From positions 22,018 through 30,067 of the forward strand of contig DGNI01000151.1 in the NCBI GenBank assembly GCA_002388885.1: a stretch of 8,050 bases of DNA, written 5' to 3'. A program made the position numbers and the translations under genes. The DNA is from Parvularculaceae bacterium UBA4496. Lineage in GTDB: Bacteria; Pseudomonadota; Alphaproteobacteria; Caulobacterales; Parvularculaceae. Below are positions 5,638 to 8,050 of the stretch, piece by piece. The notes under the pieces were generated by a model. It saw only the letters and a list, made by a program, of their open reading frames with translations. It did no database searches and was not told the DNA's origin. Positions within the stretch are counted from its first letter, which is position 1. The number at the start of each line of letters is the position of its first letter.

Positions 5638-5664
5638 TTGGCCAACAGCGCTAGACAAGGAATC

Positions 5665-6180
5665 ATGAAAAAACCAGCGGCACGAAAAACACTGACAGAA
5701 CTAGAAGGCGCGGCGCTCGCCATCATCAAGCGGCGCGGCCCGTGCACGGCCTATGTGGTGAAGGAAGCATTTCGCACCTCACCGTCAGAATTCTGGTCAG
5801 GCAGCGCCGGCGCGGTTTATCCGCTGATGAAGCGACTTGAAACGCGCAAACTGATTTCATCAAAGGCGGACAAGTCAGACGGGCGGGCGCGGCGGGAGTT
5901 TTCCGTCACAAAAGCCGGTGATGCGGCTATCACGGATTGGCTCACTGATGCGGAGCGCGCCTCAAGCCTTGGCTTCGATCCGTTGCGGACGCGACTGTTC
6001 TTCTGCGACCTCCTCACCGACGGCGCCTTGCGAAAATTCGTTGCGGAGGTGCAGCGGGAAATGGAAGCGAAATCTGAACCGCCCGCCGAAGACCTTGACC
6101 ATACGCACGCGCTGCATGAGCAGTGGATGAAGCTCCGCCTCAAGGCGCTCAAGGCATTCGCGAATTCACTGGACACGTGA
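5665..6180 (+). CDS. PadR family transcriptional regulator
   Basis: This 171-residue protein has the PadR layout: an N-terminal winged helix (about 9-95) and a C-terminal helical dimerisation region (about 100-168). Diagnostic stretches are TELEGAALAIIKRRGPCTAYVV (11-32), the recognition-helix region SAGAVYPLMKRLETRKLI (47-64) and the wing GRARREFSVTKAG (73-85). Such proteins are usually dimeric repressors responding to small molecules or envelope stress; the ligand here is unknown. The ATG at 5665 has AAGGA at 5657-5661. An upstream ATG at 5626 lacks a ribosome binding site and would place the coding start inside the palindrome. It is divergent from the aspartic-protease lipoprotein, its most likely target, with the MFS gene 92 bp downstream as a second candidate. 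Confidence 0.92.
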   Translation: MKKPAARKTLTELEGAALAIIKRRGPCTAYVVKEAFRTSPSEFWSGSAGAVYPLMKRLETRKLISSKADKSDGRARREFSVTKAGDAAITDWLTDAERASSLGFDPLRTRLFFCDLLTDGALRKFVAEVQREMEAKSEPPAEDLDHTHALHEQWMKLRLKALKAFANSLDT

Positions 6181-6202
6181 ATTCCGCAAGGCCGACCGTC
6201 AT

Positions 6203-6230
6203 TTGGTATCGCCCACGACGCAAATATGGT
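6203..6230 (+). promoter_or_regulatory. Candidate promoter of the MFS transporter gene
   Basis: TTGGTA (6203-6208) and TATGGT (6225-6230) each match the sigma-70 consensus at four of six positions with a 16-bp spacer. Transcription would start near 6237, giving a leader of about 36 nt. It lies in the 92-bp gap after the PadR gene, so the transporter may have its own promoter as well as read-through from PadR. Tentative. Confidence 0.35.
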
Positions 6231-6254
6231 TAGAGTGGCGGCGCACTCTTAACC
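6228..6254 (+). promoter_or_regulatory. Near-perfect inverted repeat upstream of the MFS gene
   Basis: GGTTAGAGTG (6228-6237) pairs with CACTCT-T-AACC (6244-6254) over ten base pairs with a single unpaired T at 6250 and a GCGGCG loop. No T-run follows, so it is not a plus-strand terminator for PadR. It overlaps the putative -10 and start point, as an operator would, and alternatively would form a leader hairpin 18 nt before the ATG. Its right arm shares CACTCT(C/T)AAC with the inverted repeat at 3031-3053. Confidence 0.5.
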
Positions 6255-6272
6255 CGCGAAAAAAGCCCTAAC

Positions 6273-7541
6273 ATGGCGAGCACTATCCGCACCCTGTCGG
6301 CGCTTTTATTCGCCGCCTTCATTCTGATCGCCGGCAACGGCCTCCAGGGCACGCTGCTCGCCGTGCGCGGCAACATCGAAGGCTTTTCGCTGACGATGAT
6401 CGGGCTATTGATGTCGGCCTATTTCGTCGGCTTCATCGCCGGGTGCCGCTATGCGCCGGGGATGGTCAAGCGCGCCGGCCATATCCGCAGCTTTACAGCG
6501 CTCGCCTCCATCGCATCCGCTTCGGCGCTGGCGCATATTCTGGCGGTCGAGGCGCCGATCTGGATCATCCTGCGATGTATTACAGGTTTCTGCCTCGCCG
6601 GCCTCTACATGATCCTCGAAAGCTGGATCAACGAATCGGCCACCAATGAAACCCGGGGGCGTATTCTCTCCGTATATCGCATAACGGACCTGACAGCGGC
6701 GACGGCGGGTCAAATGCTGCTCGCTATCGGCGACCCGGCGCAATTTACCCTGTTCGCCATCGTATCGATCCTGATATCCTTGGCGCTGGTGCCGGTGGCG
6801 ATGACCACATCCGCGGCGCCGCGGCCGATTTCAAACGCCACGCTGAACCTTAAGAAGATCCTTCGTATCTCGCCGCTCGCGGCTGCCGGATGTTTCGCCG
6901 TCGGCGCCGCCAACGGCGCGTTCTGGGCGATCGGCGCGGTCTATGTGCAGCGGCTCGGCTATGAAGTCGCTTCCGTTGCGGCGTTCATGAGCGCGGTCGT
7001 CATTGCAGGCGCCTTCTCGCAGTGGCCGCTGGGGCTTTTATCCGACCGCGTCGACCGGCGTCTTGTAATCATTTCCGTTGCGGGCGCGTGTGCGCTCAGC
7101 GGCGTCTTGCTGGCGCTGACAGGCGGCATTTCGATATGGACGCTGATTGCCGGCGGATGCGCGTTCGGGTTTTTCGCCATGCCGCAATTCGGGCTTTCCG
7201 TCGCGCACGCCAATGACCGCGCGGAACCCAACGAATATGTCTCCCTGAATGCGGGCCTGTTGTTGCTCTATGGCGCCGGCGCCGTCGCCGGTCCCGTCAT
7301 TGGCCCCGTCGCCATGCAGATCGCCGGTCCGCCGGCGCTGTTTCTTTACACATCCGCCGTTTATGCAACGCTGGTTCTCTTCGGTCTTTACCGCCTGACA
7401 CAGCGCGACGCGGTGGCGGCCGAAGATCGCGAAGATTTCGTCTCGGTTCCGCGGACCTCGCCGGGCGTGTTCGAGATGAATCCGAATGCGGAGGCGGAAG
7501 AAGCAGGAGACCCCGTGACGCAGGGCAGCGAAAGCGCCTAA
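6273..7541 (+). CDS. MFS transporter, YcaD-like
   Basis: This 422-residue inner-membrane protein has about twelve hydrophobic segments and typical MFS length. The N-terminal half shows signatures of the YcaD-like group: GNGLQGTLLAVRG (21-33), SAYFVGFIAGCRYAPGMVKRAGHIR (48-72, the motif-A position between helices 2 and 3), RCITGFCLAGLYMILESWINE (101-121) and ATNETRGRILSVY (123-135). A second motif-A copy, GLLSDRVDRR (254-263), lies between helices 8 and 9. The last 45 or so residues are an acidic, probably cytoplasmic tail (Glu/Asp-rich, 383-413). The family is presumed to move small molecules by proton coupling; the substrate is unknown. The ATG at 6273 has only a weak purine-rich site upstream. 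It follows the PadR gene by 92 bp, and its TAA overlaps the TAG of the convergent histidine kinase gene. Confidence 0.92.
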   Translation: MASTIRTLSALLFAAFILIAGNGLQGTLLAVRGNIEGFSLTMIGLLMSAYFVGFIAGCRYAPGMVKRAGHIRSFTALASIASASALAHILAVEAPIWIILRCITGFCLAGLYMILESWINESATNETRGRILSVYRITDLTAATAGQMLLAIGDPAQFTLFAIVSILISLALVPVAMTTSAAPRPISNATLNLKKILRISPLAAAGCFAVGAANGAFWAIGAVYVQRLGYEVASVAAFMSAVVIAGAFSQWPLGLLSDRVDRRLVIISVAGACALSGVLLALTGGISIWTLIAGGCAFGFFAMPQFGLSVAHANDRAEPNEYVSLNAGLLLLYGAGAVAGPVIGPVAMQIAGPPALFLYTSAVYATLVLFGLYRLTQRDAVAAEDREDFVSVPRTSPGVFEMNPNAEAEEAGDPVTQGSESA

Positions 7542-8050
7542 GCCGCGTCCTTGCCGAGCCGTTCGCGGCGATATTGCGCGACGCGGTCAAGCTGGCTCTG
7601 GATGTCGGCGGGCCCGGTTGTAATTTTCGCGCCCTTCATTTCTTTCAGCGAACGCCGAACGGGCAAGACGAAGCGCGCGACCGTGCCCTCGCCCGGCGCG
7701 GAAGAAAGCTTCAAGGCGCCGCCGTGAAGTTTCGCAAGGCGATACGCCATGGAAAGGCCGAGGCCAGTTCCCGATGTTCCGCGTACGCCGTTTTTGTGCA
7801 AGTCGGTGAAGCGCTCGCCGAGACGCGCCAGCGCCGTCTGGCTCATGCCGACGCCCGTGTCAGCGACAGTGAATTCGATAAAGCCGTCGCGTTCGGCAAC
7901 ACTTAAGGAGACGCCGCCATCGGCGGTAAATTTCACGGCGTTATTCAGCAGATTAATAAGAATGCGCCTGACCGCGCCGGCGTCAAGCATGGTTTCCGGC
8001 AGGCTGTCCGCGATCTCCACATGAAACTGAAGCCCGGCGCGCGCCGCCTC
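7538..8050 (-). CDS. Sensor histidine kinase, C-terminal part (runs off the right edge)
   Basis: The reading frame is open through the right edge, so only the last 170 residues of the protein are visible. They hold the HATPase_c (GHKL) ATP-binding domain with all four boxes: N box LLNNAVKF (about visible residues 34-41), G1 box DTGVGM (64-69), F box GERFT (78-82) and G2 box GTSGTGLGL (91-99). It is therefore the catalytic domain of a two-component sensor kinase, probably active. The phospho-accepting His region and sensor domains lie beyond the window, so the signal and the partner are unknown. After the domain comes a charged, probably helical tail of about 40 residues (RRSLKEMKG to the end). 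A GTG at 8020 is not a real start, because the upstream residues (EAARAGLQFH) continue the typical kinase sequence. Confidence 0.95.
   Translation of the reverse strand, partial: EAARAGLQFHVEIADSLPETMLDAGAVRRILINLLNNAVKFTADGGVSLSVAERDGFIEFTVADTGVGMSQTALARLGERFTDLHKNGVRGTSGTGLGLSMAYRLAKLHGGALKLSSAPGEGTVARFVLPVRRSLKEMKGAKITTGPADIQSQLDRVAQYRRERLGKDAA

Noticed and set aside
5626..5664. N-terminal extension of the PadR protein from the ATG at 5626
   Set aside because: There is no ribosome binding site, the extra 13 residues lack family resemblance, and AAGGA favours the ATG at 5665.
8018..8020. GTG as the start of a short stand-alone ATPase-domain protein
   Set aside because: The frame continues to the window edge and the residues before the GTG fit the normal histidine kinase sequence, so the gene is simply cut by the window.
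1..8050. Defence island, mobile element or biosynthetic cluster
   Set aside because: No nuclease, toxin-antitoxin pair, transposase, integrase, repeat array or biosynthetic enzyme set was found; the genes look like ordinary chromosomal housekeeping and envelope genes.

Overview
The window is GC-rich, densely coded DNA. It most likely comes from an alphaproteobacterial chromosome, perhaps a Caulobacterales-, Hyphomonadaceae- or Parvularculaceae-like lineage. The evidence is the pairing of DUF2336 and DUF1491 proteins (both families largely alphaproteobacterial), a surface-antigen-type lipoprotein, and GC-biased codon use throughout. No ribosomal or other marker gene is present, so the lineage is an inference. 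No transposase, integrase, tRNA, rRNA or CRISPR array was seen. The content looks like ordinary chromosome with short, information-rich intergenic gaps.

Left part (1-1305, plus strand): a small VOC/glyoxalase-fold protein and a MAPEG-family membrane protein sit 17 bp apart and are probably one operon. A long hairpin and then a convincing intrinsic terminator follow. Next comes a 71-residue, cysteine-rich protein of unknown function with its own strong ribosome binding site.

Middle part (1312-4540): a minus-strand pair encodes a lipoprotein with an SH3b domain inside what looks like a split 17-kDa surface-antigen domain, followed by a CPBP-family intramembrane protease. Divergent from this pair is a DUF2336 gene. 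The 80-bp divergent gap holds a plausible minus-strand promoter, a small GAAA-loop hairpin and an inverted repeat covering the DUF2336 ribosome binding site. A DUF1491 gene converges on the DUF2336 gene.

Right part (4613-8050): a minus-strand lipoprotein with two DTG aspartic-protease motifs is divergent from a PadR-family regulator, and a 19-bp interrupted palindrome lies between them. A YcaD-like MFS transporter follows, with a promoter-like pair and an imperfect palindrome in front of it. Its stop codon overlaps that of a convergent sensor histidine kinase, of which only the C-terminal ATPase part is in the window.

Several genes concern the cell envelope (two lipoproteins, a membrane protease, MAPEG, MFS), but no single system or pathway can be shown to link them. 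The best leads are the split-domain SH3b lipoprotein, the PadR/aspartic-protease divergon, the cysteine-rich small protein, and a CACTCT(C/T)AAC motif that recurs in palindromes at two promoters.
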